A DNA stretch of 18,071 bases from an uncultured bacterium (GTDB lineage: Bacteria; Patescibacteriota; Minisyncoccia; Phycocordibacterales; UBA918), in the NCBI GenBank assembly GCA_913050645.1, contig CAJXAG010000018.1, forward strand, positions 1-18,071, written 5' to 3'. Both the position numbers and the translations under genes were made by a program. The notes beneath the pieces were generated by a model. The model saw only the letters and a list, made by a program, of their open reading frames with translations, had not been told where the DNA came from and did not search any database. Numbering within the stretch: position 1 is the stretch's first letter; each line of letters begins with the position of its first letter. Shown piece by piece: positions 1-5,236 of the stretch.

Positions 1-437
1 GAGGAATTATTAAGATTTAGTAACTAATTGGCTGTATTTGGGGGTGGGGATACATTTGTATTCCGGTAAGGACTATATCATATATTTTATATAAAGTCAA
101 GAAAAATGAAACTACCAATTGAGTAAGGCGTTGGTTTTTAACCTTTTTCTCGATACTGGTTCGGTATTTCGAGGGTGAAATAAAAGAACTATCTTCCTAT
201 GTGATAGTTCTTTTCTTCGGTCTCCCGATACCAGTTTGGTATTTCCTTACAGGAACTGTACACCTTTTGGAAATCAGAGATTTCTCAAAAGGTCTTGCGA
301 CAGTCTCTCAGACTGTCTCACCTGGCTAGGGCCCAGGATTTACCTAAACTGTCCTGTGGATCTTCATAAAAATAAAACCACCCCTTGTACAAGGGAGCAT
401 ATTTTTATTATGGCCATTTAGATAGAGCAATCCTCGT

Positions 438-481
438 AAACAACCACCTATTTCTACTATAGTAGAAATAGGTGGTTGTTT
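438..481. terminator. 44-bp perfect palindrome, terminator-like (copy A)
   Basis: The 44 bases are fully self-complementary around the core CTACTATAGTAG, with arms AACCACCTATTT and its complement. On the plus strand a T-run follows (to 484), so an RNA would form a long hairpin with a U-tract, as an intrinsic terminator does. The inner 36 bp are identical to the palindrome at 2461-2504. The fourth base pair from the outer end is C-G here and T-A there, a compensated change. Confidence 0.7.
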
Positions 482-868
482 TTTAGTGTGCTTTTTTCTT
501 TCTTTTCCCGATACCAGTTCGGTAGATTCTCGCTAGGGCCTCGAATCTACCTGAATAAAAAATCACCAGCTTGTGTGACAACTCTTTTCTCGGTCTCCCG
601 ATACCAGTTTGGTAGATCGTCGTTATGGTCTCAGATCTACCTAAACTGTCCTGTGAAAGTTCTGTAAAAGAAAAATCACCTGATGTGGTGATTTTGTCCT
701 CGGTCTCCCGATACCAGTTTGGTATATCGTCGCTAGGGCCTCGAATCTACCTGAATAAAAAGAATCACCAGCTTGTGTGGCGATTCTTTCCTTCTTTCCC
801 GATACCAGTTCGGTAGATTCTCGCTAGGGCCTCGAATCTACCTGAACTGTCCTGTGAACCTTCGTAAT

Positions 869-883
869 ACGCCCTTCGGGCGT
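869..883 (-). terminator. Hairpin downstream of the acidic protein gene
   Basis: ACGCCC, loop TTC, GGGCGT form a perfect GC-rich stem 10 bp beyond the stop codon of the minus-strand acidic gene. It also closes the last unit of the hairpin array on the plus strand. The U-tract is weak in both directions (gtttac on plus, gtatta on minus), so the strength of termination is uncertain. Confidence 0.5.
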
Positions 884-892
884 TTACTCAGG

Positions 893-1183
893 TTACATTT
901 CATCTATATCATCGAAGCTGTCGTAGTCTGTGTCGTCAGCATCATCCTCTTCCTCAATTTCATCCTCTTCCTCTTCATTTTCAGCCTTTTCTGCTTTGGC
1001 AACTTCTTCATCTTCATCGATTGCACCAAAACCTTCAGGGGTGTCGTCTGCTGATTCAGATTCGTCGTCTGAGAGCTCATCAAGTACAGAATCATCAACA
1101 CTTGCATCAGAGTCATCCATTTCTTCTACCTCTTCTTCAATTTCTTCGTTTTCATTATCTAATGCAGCAGTTAAAAAGATCAT
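893..1183 (-). CDS. Small, extremely acidic low-complexity protein
   Basis: This frame of 96 codons encodes a protein made mostly of Glu, Asp, Ser and Ala. It has a short hydrophobic start (MIFLTAALD), then runs of acidic residues such as EEEEDEIEEEDD, ending in DEM. No known family is recognisable. The composition suggests an intrinsically disordered, strongly negative protein, possibly a nucleic-acid mimic or a chaperone-like tail, but that is a guess. It lies downstream of ruvC on the same strand (98-bp gap). A TATAAC box sits 11 nt before the ATG and there is no Shine-Dalgarno sequence. A hairpin follows the stop. The opposite strand is also open because of the repetitive GAA/GAT codons; the Ser-rich product there is rejected as a shadow. 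Moderate confidence that the acidic protein is real. Confidence 0.55.
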   Translation of the reverse strand: MIFLTAALDNENEEIEEEVEEMDDSDASVDDSVLDELSDDESESADDTPEGFGAIDEDEEVAKAEKAENEEEEDEIEEEDDADDTDYDSFDDIDEM

Positions 1184-1281
1184 ATGTGTTGATTGTTATA
1201 AATAAATAAATATTGATTCTAGAGATTTTATTAAAAATATTTTTTTTTGCAACCCCCAAGAAAGCTTGGTGTTGGGTATGC

Positions 1282-1764
1282 TTATTTTGAAGTGTTTTGT
1301 ACACACGCAAGTGTGGTGACTCCAACAGCAATTGCGTCATATTCATCGTCCAATGCTTTTTCGGGCACATTCTGAACTAACCGCTTTACCATGTCAATTA
1401 CTGCGTTTTTATCACTTTTTCCATAGCCAGTAACAGCAATTTTTATCTCCTGAGGGCCAAACTCGTACACGGTGCACCCTGCACTTTTCGCAAGGTAGAG
1501 AATGATACCTCGTGCTTGTGCCACACCGATGGCTGTTTTTACATTTTTGTTGAAAAAGAGTGTTTCAATACCAACTACATCCGGCTTGTGGGTATCAAGT
1601 AGTTTTTGAAACGCTGTGCCAAGTTCAAAAAGTCGTTCGTTAAGTTCATTTTCTTTTAGGGTCTCAATACAGTCTGAAAAAAGGAGTGTTTCTGCACCGT
1701 TCTGTTTTTCTACCACTGCCACACCGAGGCGGCCGTAGCCAGGATCTACTGCAAGTACTTTCAT
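1282..1764 (-). CDS. ruvC: Holliday junction endonuclease RuvC
   Basis: RuvC cleaves Holliday junctions symmetrically as a dimer, acting with the RuvAB branch-migration complex in recombination repair. The 160-aa product starts MKVLAVDPG with the first catalytic Asp at D7. The second acidic residue is E67 in GIET, and the last pair is D140 and D143 in DDEYDAIAVG. These match the four metal-binding acids of the RNase H-like fold of E. coli RuvC (D7, E66, D138, D141). The usual length is about 160-175 aa. The start at 1764 is preferred over an in-frame ATG at 1785 because it gives the canonical N-terminus and has GGAG 6 nt upstream; a TACTAT box lies 10 nt before the ATG. ruvA and ruvB are elsewhere in this window, so the usual ruvCAB operon is split. 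A 36-bp palindrome lies upstream, between this gene and the divergent Cas2-like gene. Confidence 0.96.
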   Translation of the reverse strand: MKVLAVDPGYGRLGVAVVEKQNGAETLLFSDCIETLKENELNERLFELGTAFQKLLDTHKPDVVGIETLFFNKNVKTAIGVAQARGIILYLAKSAGCTVYEFGPQEIKIAVTGYGKSDKNAVIDMVKRLVQNVPEKALDDEYDAIAVGVTTLACVQNTSK

Positions 1765-1805
1765 AATGTCTCCAATAGTAACCAAACAAACCCATTCTGG
1801 AAACC

Positions 1806-1841
1806 ATCACACATTTTATACTATAGTATAAAATGTGTGAT
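1806..1841. promoter_or_regulatory. 36-bp perfect palindrome in the ruvC / Cas2-like divergent spacer
   Basis: ATCACACATTTTATACTA and its exact reverse complement meet at a TACTATAGTA core, with no unpaired base. The position between two divergent starts (ruvC at 1764, the Cas2-like gene at 1908) fits an operator or two-way promoter better than a terminator. The core contains TATAGT on both strands, the same -10 sequence used by three other promoters here (3150-3155, 14851-14856, 18006-18011). No good -35 box is seen at the right distance on either side. The arms are unrelated to those of the 44-bp palindromes, while the core is shared. Confidence 0.6.
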
Positions 1842-1907
1842 AGTATGGATGGAAGCTGTACGGATAGGTTTTGGATGTGTTGTAATCAAAACTGTGGTTG
1901 AAAAACT

Positions 1908-2462
1908 ATGAAACAATTTGATAAAGGTGAGCTAGCAAAAACGATATTACTATCAGCCGTGGCAGCTGGAGCAGTTGCTACGGTGTTGGTGCTTCCAGGG
2001 CTTGCGGTATTATTTAAAGAACTTGATGCGCGTGATGCGCGTGAACGATATCGCGTAAAGCGAACGGTAGAGCGTTTGCGTCAACAGGGATATTTGATGC
2101 GAGAAATTAAAAATGGGAAAGAGCGCCTTGTGCTGGCATCAAAAGGAAGAGAGCGAATTGCAGACTATCTTACTGACGAACTGTATATCCCAACAAAAAA
2201 ACGATGGGATAAGAAGTGGCGTGTAGTGATGTTTGACATTCCTGAAAAAAAAGGCCGAGCACGGCGCGCGGTGAGTTGGAAAATACGGGATATAGGTATG
2301 TTTGCTATTCAGAACTCTGTTTTTATATCACCGTACCCCTGTAAAAAAGAAATTGACCAAGTAACAAAACATTATGGAGTTGAGAAATATTTTGTTTATT
2401 TTGAAGCAGGACTCATTGAGTGTGAAAGTGATTTGCTAAGTATTTTTAACCTACGAAATTAA
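1908..2462 (+). CDS. PaaX-like winged-helix protein with a Cas2-fold C-terminal domain
   Basis: The 184-aa protein has three visible parts. Residues 12-36 are strongly hydrophobic (Ala, Val, Leu, Gly rich, with a Pro-Gly near 30). Residues about 48-84 look like a winged helix: a basic recognition helix (VKRTVERLRQQGYL), then KNGKERLVLASKGRERI as the wing. Residues about 103-170 resemble the ferredoxin-like Cas2 fold seen in PaaX regulators, with VVMFDIPE at 107-113 (Asp110 at the Cas2 metal position), a helix, then QNSVFISPY. Such proteins are often labelled Cas2 in Patescibacteria, but no cas1, effector or spacer array is here, so a transcription regulator is more likely. The hydrophobic stretch could be a membrane anchor or the buried first helices of the DNA-binding domain. 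The stop codon overlaps the palindrome at 2461-2504, and another palindrome precedes the gene, which suits an autoregulator. Confidence 0.75.
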   Translation: MKQFDKGELAKTILLSAVAAGAVATVLVLPGLAVLFKELDARDARERYRVKRTVERLRQQGYLMREIKNGKERLVLASKGRERIADYLTDELYIPTKKRWDKKWRVVMFDIPEKKGRARRAVSWKIRDIGMFAIQNSVFISPYPCKKEIDQVTKHYGVEKYFVYFEAGLIECESDLLSIFNLRN

Positions 2463-2504
2463 ATAACCACCTATTTCTACTATAGTAGAAATAGGTGGTT
2501 ATTT
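2461..2504. terminator. 44-bp perfect palindrome, two-way terminator (copy B)
   Basis: This is a fully self-complementary 44-mer with core CTACTATAGTAG, sharing its inner 36 bp with the palindrome at 438-481. It starts on the second base of the TAA stop of the Cas2-like gene and ends 25 bp before the stop of the convergent yebC, so it is placed to end both transcripts. A T-rich flank exists on both sides. The central ATTTCTACTATAGTAGA resembles the stem-loop part of Cas12a-type CRISPR repeats, discussed in the findings. Confidence 0.7.
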
Positions 2505-2529
2505 GGGTGGGTGTCTAGAGGTTGGTTAT

Positions 2530-3072
2530 TTATTCAGGAGTGTCGGCGGCGGTATAGACGTTTGTTACATCGTCGTTGTCTTCTAGTTTTTCAATAAACT
2601 CTGCGAGTTTTTCGCCAGTTTCGTCGTCGAGTTCCATTGGGTTGCTCGGGACGTGGTCACCTGCTGCGTTTTTGGTAAATGCCCATGCGGCACTGCCAGG
2701 GGTGCCCATCTCCAAACCATTTTTTGAGAATGTTGCCCGTATCTCAGCAGAGGTTCGGTTATTGTTGTCGGTTACTGCTTGAATCAGCAGTGCAACACCA
2801 CCAGGGCCGTATCCTTCAAACATCACCTCCTCGATTGCTGCGCCGCCCGCACCTGAGCCTTTTGCAACTGCACGGTCAATGTTGTCTTTTGGCATTGAGT
2901 CTTTCTTTGCACGTTCGATGGCAGCAGCCAGGCCTGGTGAGTTCACGTCGCCACTAGCTTGTCGCGACTCCATAGCAATGAGCATGGAGTGCTTAGAAAA
3001 AATCTTGCTTCGTGCAGCATCAGTTGCTGCTTTTTTGTGTTTGATTTTTGACCATTTATTATGTCCAGACAT
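2530..3072 (-). CDS. yebC: YebC/PmpR-family protein, short form
   Basis: YebC/TACO1 proteins act in translation (relief of ribosome stalling at proline stretches has been reported) and some are described as transcription regulators. The N-terminus MSGHNKWSKIKHKKAATDAARSKIF and the later GYGPGGVALLI and TDNNNRT motifs are diagnostic. The protein has 180 aa against about 240-250 normally. After GSAAWAFTK at about 126-134 the usual third domain is absent, and the chain jumps to VPSNPMELDDETGEKLAEF and LEDNDDVTNVY, the C-terminal half of domain 2. About 60-70 residues are therefore missing internally without a frameshift, which looks like a lineage trait. A TAATTT box lies 10 nt before the ATG. 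Near ruvC, as in many bacteria. Confidence 0.93.
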   Translation of the reverse strand: MSGHNKWSKIKHKKAATDAARSKIFSKHSMLIAMESRQASGDVNSPGLAAAIERAKKDSMPKDNIDRAVAKGSGAGGAAIEEVMFEGYGPGGVALLIQAVTDNNNRTSAEIRATFSKNGLEMGTPGSAAWAFTKNAAGDHVPSNPMELDDETGEKLAEFIEKLEDNDDVTNVYTAADTPE

Positions 3073-3127
3073 ATGTATATTGAAATTATGTCCTTAGTCT
3101 ATGAAAGATGGAGGAGTAGTGCAAATA

Positions 3128-3155
3128 TTGATTTTTTTGTAAATTATGCTATAGT
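3128..3155 (+). promoter_or_regulatory. Sigma70-type promoter for the small gene at 3190
   Basis: TTGATT (3128-3133) and TATAGT (3150-3155) are 16 bp apart. Transcription would start near 3162, leaving a leader of about 28 nt that contains GGAGG. Exactly the same box pair and spacing occurs in front of the tRNA-Lys gene. Confidence 0.65.
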
Positions 3156-3189
3156 ACTTTAATCAGATCATTAGTGGAGGGCAAAAAAA

Positions 3190-3429
3190 ATGAAAAAAGG
3201 TGATATTGCATGCATTCAGCATGGATCGGGTGTTTCAACTCAAGGTGAGGTCAAACATGCTCACCGAAACGGAGAGGTGACACTCATCTCGTGGGGTATC
3301 CGCGGTTTCCCGGTGGGGCACCCGAAGGCACCAGTCTTTATTTCAAGGGAGGCACCTACCGATCACGTGTTCGAGGGTCAGTGTGCACTAGCACTTGCTG
3401 CAGACCGCAGCGAAGGTGCCCATAATTGA
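3190..3429 (+). CDS. Small conserved-looking hypothetical protein
   Basis: This 79-aa protein is of unrecognised family. It begins MKKGDIACIQHGSG and contains GEVTLISWGIRGFPVG, a pattern suggestive of a small beta-rich (SH3-like or OB-like) fold, then ends in an Ala-rich helix-like tail and GAHN. No signal peptide, membrane segment or cysteine motif is seen. It is convincingly a gene: it has a clear promoter at 3128-3155, a GGAGG ribosome site 8 nt before the ATG, and a strong terminator just after the stop. The use of a Shine-Dalgarno leader sets it apart from its leaderless neighbours and suggests high expression. It stands alone between yebC and ruvB, convergent with ruvB. Confidence 0.75.
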   Translation: MKKGDIACIQHGSGVSTQGEVKHAHRNGEVTLISWGIRGFPVGHPKAPVFISREAPTDHVFEGQCALALAADRSEGAHN

Positions 3430-3442
3430 AAATTTGAAATTC

Positions 3443-3473
3443 AAAAACACCGAGCAGGTTTGCTCGGTGTTTT
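3443..3473. terminator. Two-way intrinsic terminator between the small gene and ruvB
   Basis: AAAACACCGAGC and GCTCGGTGTTTT form a 12-bp stem around the loop AGGTTT, with an A-run on one side and a T-run on the other. It starts 14 bp after the plus-strand stop and ends 2 bp before the ruvB stop, serving both convergent genes. Confidence 0.85.
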
Positions 3474-3474
3474 C

Positions 3475-4470
3475 TTATTGGTTTTGTATATGGCCGTACG
3501 CAGTCGCACTAGCGATACGCCCTCGTGGTGTTCGTTCTAAGAGTCCTTGGCGGATGAGGTAGGGTTCGATCACGTCCTCGATGGTTGATTGTTCCTCACC
3601 GGTGGCGGCAGCGATGGTATTCAGGCCCACCGGACCACCATTAAACTTTTCTATAATTGCCTGCAGCACCGCGCGGTCAGGTGCGTTCAGGCCTAATGTG
3701 TCAATCTCAAGAAGATCGAATGTGCGTTCCACAATATCACCATCCATCTCTTTTTGTTCGAGTTGTGCGAGATCGCGACAGCGCTTAAGAAGGTAGTTTG
3801 CGGTTCGTGGAGTGGCACGACATCTGCGTGCAATATCGAGCATGGTGTTTTCTGGAGCTTGTACGCTTAGTAGTTCTGCGCTGCGATGAAGGATTTGTGC
3901 GATTTCTTCATCAGTATAAAACTCAAGACGAAACGTTCCTCCTGAGAAACGGCTTCGCAGTGGTGCAGACAGGAGAGAAATACGTGTGGTTGCAGATACA
4001 AGCGTAAAGGGTGGAAGTTCCAGTTGCACCGTGCGCGCTGAAGGGCCTTTTCCGATGATAATGTCTAACACTCCTGACTCCATAGCAGGGTAGAGTACTT
4101 CTTCAATACTCTTACTCAAGCGGTGGATCTCGTCAATAAACAACACATCTCCTGGAGAAAGGTTGGTAAGTATTGCTGCAAGGTCTCCCACACGCTCGAT
4201 GGCGGGTCCTGAGGTGGTGCGCATGTTGGTACCGAGTGTTTTGGAGATAAGGTGGGCGAGTGTTGTCTTTCCAAGTCCGGGTGGACCATATAAAAGAATA
4301 TGTTCAGCAGCGTGACCACGTTCGCGTGCGGCAGTGAGAAGAATACGGAGGTTTTCTTTTGTTTTTGATTGGCCCACGTATTCCTCCCATGAGTTTGGGC
4401 GAAGTGTCTGGTCAAGGTTTCCTGCACCATCGCGGGTAAAAGTGGTCTTGCTGTTTTCGGTATCGCTCAT
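3475..4470 (-). CDS. ruvB: Holliday junction branch-migration ATPase RuvB
   Basis: RuvB is the AAA+ motor that, with RuvA, drives branch migration of Holliday junctions. The 331-aa product has Walker A GPPGLGKT (62-69), Walker B VLFIDEIHR (about 109-117), sensor 1 SATTR (159-163), and PLRSRF with the arginine region near 172-175. The C-terminal winged helix carries TPRGR. Length fits the family (about 330-350). The start at 4470 (MSDTENSK) is preferred over an upstream ATG at 4524, because a TACAAT box at 4480-4485 sits 9 nt before it and the longer N-terminus has no family match. No Shine-Dalgarno is present, so the mRNA is probably leaderless. It diverges from the AbrB-like gene over the palindromes at 4540-4573. 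Confidence 0.97.
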   Translation of the reverse strand: MSDTENSKTTFTRDGAGNLDQTLRPNSWEEYVGQSKTKENLRILLTAARERGHAAEHILLYGPPGLGKTTLAHLISKTLGTNMRTTSGPAIERVGDLAAILTNLSPGDVLFIDEIHRLSKSIEEVLYPAMESGVLDIIIGKGPSARTVQLELPPFTLVSATTRISLLSAPLRSRFSGGTFRLEFYTDEEIAQILHRSAELLSVQAPENTMLDIARRCRATPRTANYLLKRCRDLAQLEQKEMDGDIVERTFDLLEIDTLGLNAPDRAVLQAIIEKFNGGPVGLNTIAAATGEEQSTIEDVIEPYLIRQGLLERTPRGRIASATAYGHIQNQ

Positions 4471-4539
4471 AGTTTCTCTATTGTATACAAAAAGTGGAGC
4501 TGAGCCTACTTGCAGGTGACACACGGTGTCCTACAGTCA

Positions 4540-4573
4540 GGTATATACCACCGTATATACTATAGTATATACC
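4540..4573. promoter_or_regulatory. Nested palindromes, probable operator for the AbrB-like gene and/or ruvB
   Basis: A 20-bp perfect palindrome, GTATATACTATAGTATATAC (4553-4572), is preceded by a 10-bp one, GGTATATACC (4540-4549). The octamer GTATATAC thus occurs three times. The large palindrome covers the -35 position relative to a TATGCT box at 4579-4584, which lies 6 nt before the AbrB-like ATG. That position suits repression or autoregulation. The TACTATAGTA core is shared with the palindromes at 438, 1806 and 2461. Confidence 0.55.
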
Positions 4574-4590
4574 TATGTTATGCTGTGTGT

Positions 4591-4767
4591 ATGAGTAAAA
4601 GAACCGTAGGAAATACCCGAACACATAAAATTATTAAAGTAGGAGGCAAAAGTTATACGCTTACATTGCCGGTGGAATTTGTTCGTTATCTAAAATGGCA
4701 AGAGGGACAAAAGCTTACCATTACCTTAGAAGGTAAGCGGCTTATTGTTGAAGATTGGAGCAAATAG
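4591..4767 (+). CDS. SpoVT/AbrB-type small DNA-binding protein
   Basis: This 58-aa protein contains the AbrB swapped-hairpin pattern: THKIIKVGGKSYTLTLPVEFVRYLKWQEGQKLTI..GKRLIVE, where KSYTLTLP corresponds to the usual R.T.PK.vr strand and loop. Such proteins bind palindromic DNA as dimers, either as transition-state regulators or as antitoxins. No toxin gene follows, so a stand-alone regulator is favoured. The start at 4591 is chosen because upstream codons read through the palindrome and because TATGCT ends 6 nt before it (leaderless). Its own upstream palindromes (4540-4573) are natural candidate targets. The TAG stop lies inside the hairpin at 4757-4788. Confidence 0.75.
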   Translation: MSKRTVGNTRTHKIIKVGGKSYTLTLPVEFVRYLKWQEGQKLTITLEGKRLIVEDWSK

Positions 4768-4788
4768 TCCTTGAGGACTATTTGCTCC
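4757..4788 (+). terminator. 14-bp perfect hairpin overlapping the end of the AbrB-like gene
   Basis: GGAGCAAATAGTCC, loop TTGA, and GGACTATTTGCTCC form a perfect stem that includes the stop codon. There is no U-tract after it, so it may be a 3'-end stabiliser or processing site rather than an intrinsic terminator. The right arm is also the start of the 82-bp direct repeat. Confidence 0.5.
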
Positions 4789-4851
4789 GTCCCGAACGAG
4801 AGTGAGGGTGTCCGATGTGAGGAGTTTACGACGAACAAGGGCAAGGTGGGA
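4770..4851. repeat. 82-bp direct repeat, copy 1
   Basis: These 82 bases, from CTTGAGGACTATTTGCTCC to GCAAGGTGGGA, recur without a mismatch at 4902-4983, 132 bp further on. Copy 1 abuts the AbrB-like gene and supplies the right arm of its terminal hairpin. There is no reading frame of note. Exact identity in non-coding DNA implies a recent duplication or gene conversion. Confidence 0.9.
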
Positions 4852-4901
4852 CGCGGTTCCACTTAGCTACTTTGGCCGCGAGGTCACGCCCCCCCACGTA
4901 G

Positions 4902-4983
4902 CTTGAGGACTATTTGCTCCGTCCCGAACGAGAGTGAGGGTGTCCGATGTGAGGAGTTTACGACGAACAAGGGCAAGGTGGGA
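4902..4983. repeat. 82-bp direct repeat, copy 2
   Basis: This is an exact copy of 4770-4851. The 50 bp between the copies contain CGCGG/CCGCG inverted arms and a run of seven C. Because copy 2 carries the hairpin right arm without the left arm, copy 1 next to the gene is probably the parent. Confidence 0.9.
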
Positions 4984-5062
4984 GAACTTAAGTGCTTCAG
5001 TATTGTACTTTAGTAGCAGGCTTTCCATAGAAAACACTCAAAAACCCTGAATCCATAAACTC

Positions 5063-5110
5063 TGGATTGCTTCGCACACGGCTCGCAACGACGGCAGCTT
5101 TGCTGCCGTC
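5063..5110 (+). repeat. Degenerate dispersed intergenic repeat with GACGGCA hairpin
   Basis: The text GGATTGCTTCGCAC..GGCTCGCAACGACGGCAGC ends in a perfect hairpin (GACGGCAGC, loop TTT, GCTGCCGTC, 5090-5110). A related, inverted copy lies at 7446-7491. Similar GGATTGCTTCGC..CTCGCAATGACGG intergenic repeats are known from many bacterial genomes. An open frame on the minus strand across this region (4997-5209) is repeat-derived and not believed to be a gene. Apart from the repeats, 4984-5200 holds nothing recognisable. Confidence 0.6.
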
Positions 5111-5202
5111 CACGACAAAACACCTTTTTCGTCGTCTTCGCGAGTGCCGACGAAGCGATCTGATAATATAGAATATAGTTTGTGTATTCAGAGCAAAAAA
5201 GC

Positions 5203-5230
5203 TTGACAAATTTTCAGACTGTGCTAATAT
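5203..5230 (+). promoter_or_regulatory. Strong extended -10 sigma70-type promoter for the ncRNA
   Basis: TTGACA (5203-5208) is a perfect -35 box, and TAATAT (5225-5230) follows after 16 bp with a TGC extension directly before it. It is the best promoter in the window. No start codon follows for more than 300 bp, so it drives an RNA rather than a protein. Confidence 0.85.
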
Positions 5231-5236
5231 ATTCCC

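Larger units (their letters stand above)
149..883. repeat. Array of six structured stem-loop units, each followed by a terminator-like hairpin
   Basis: This stretch has no credible gene. A conserved block, CCGATACCAGTTYGGTA, recurs with CAGTT starting at 232, 515, 605, 715 and 806, plus a diverged copy at 149-173 that forms its own hairpin (CTCGA/TCGAG). In the best copies the block opens a long imperfect stem. At 605-618 with 634-648, CAGTTT and GGTAGATC pair with GATCTACC, a bulged T and AAACTG. At 806-820 with 834-849, CAGTTC and GGTAGATTC pair with GAATCTACC, T and GAACTG. The TTT/AAA to TTC/GAA change keeps the pairing, which suggests selection on structure. The copy at 232-351 has two extra hairpins between its arms. 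Between units lie terminator-like hairpins at 182-214, 366-408, 438-481, 672-695, 759-789 and 869-883. Function unknown: tandem small RNAs, a mobile hairpin element and a recombination site all remain possible. Bases 1-148 show nothing assignable. Confidence 0.75.

Noticed and set aside
149..883. Integron attC array
   Set aside because: The units are imperfect inverted repeats with a bulged base, but GTT and AAC lie at the wrong ends, no RYYYAAC/GTTRRRY boxes fit, and no cassette genes lie between units.
236..1054. Short plus-strand open frames with repeated peptide text (SRYQFG..SLGPRIYLN)
   Set aside because: They are translations of the repeated hairpin units. They have no ribosome sites or -10 spacing, and conservation follows base pairing rather than codons.
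930..1205. Ser-rich protein on the plus strand opposite the acidic gene
   Set aside because: It is the antisense of GAA/GAT/GAG codon runs, with no start signals.
438..2504. CRISPR array based on the two Cas12a-like palindromes
   Set aside because: Only two copies about 2 kb apart, not tandem, with no spacers, no cas1 and no effector gene.
4997..5209. 70-codon minus-strand frame
   Set aside because: It reads through the dispersed repeat and its hairpin and lacks a start signal; composition is repeat-derived.
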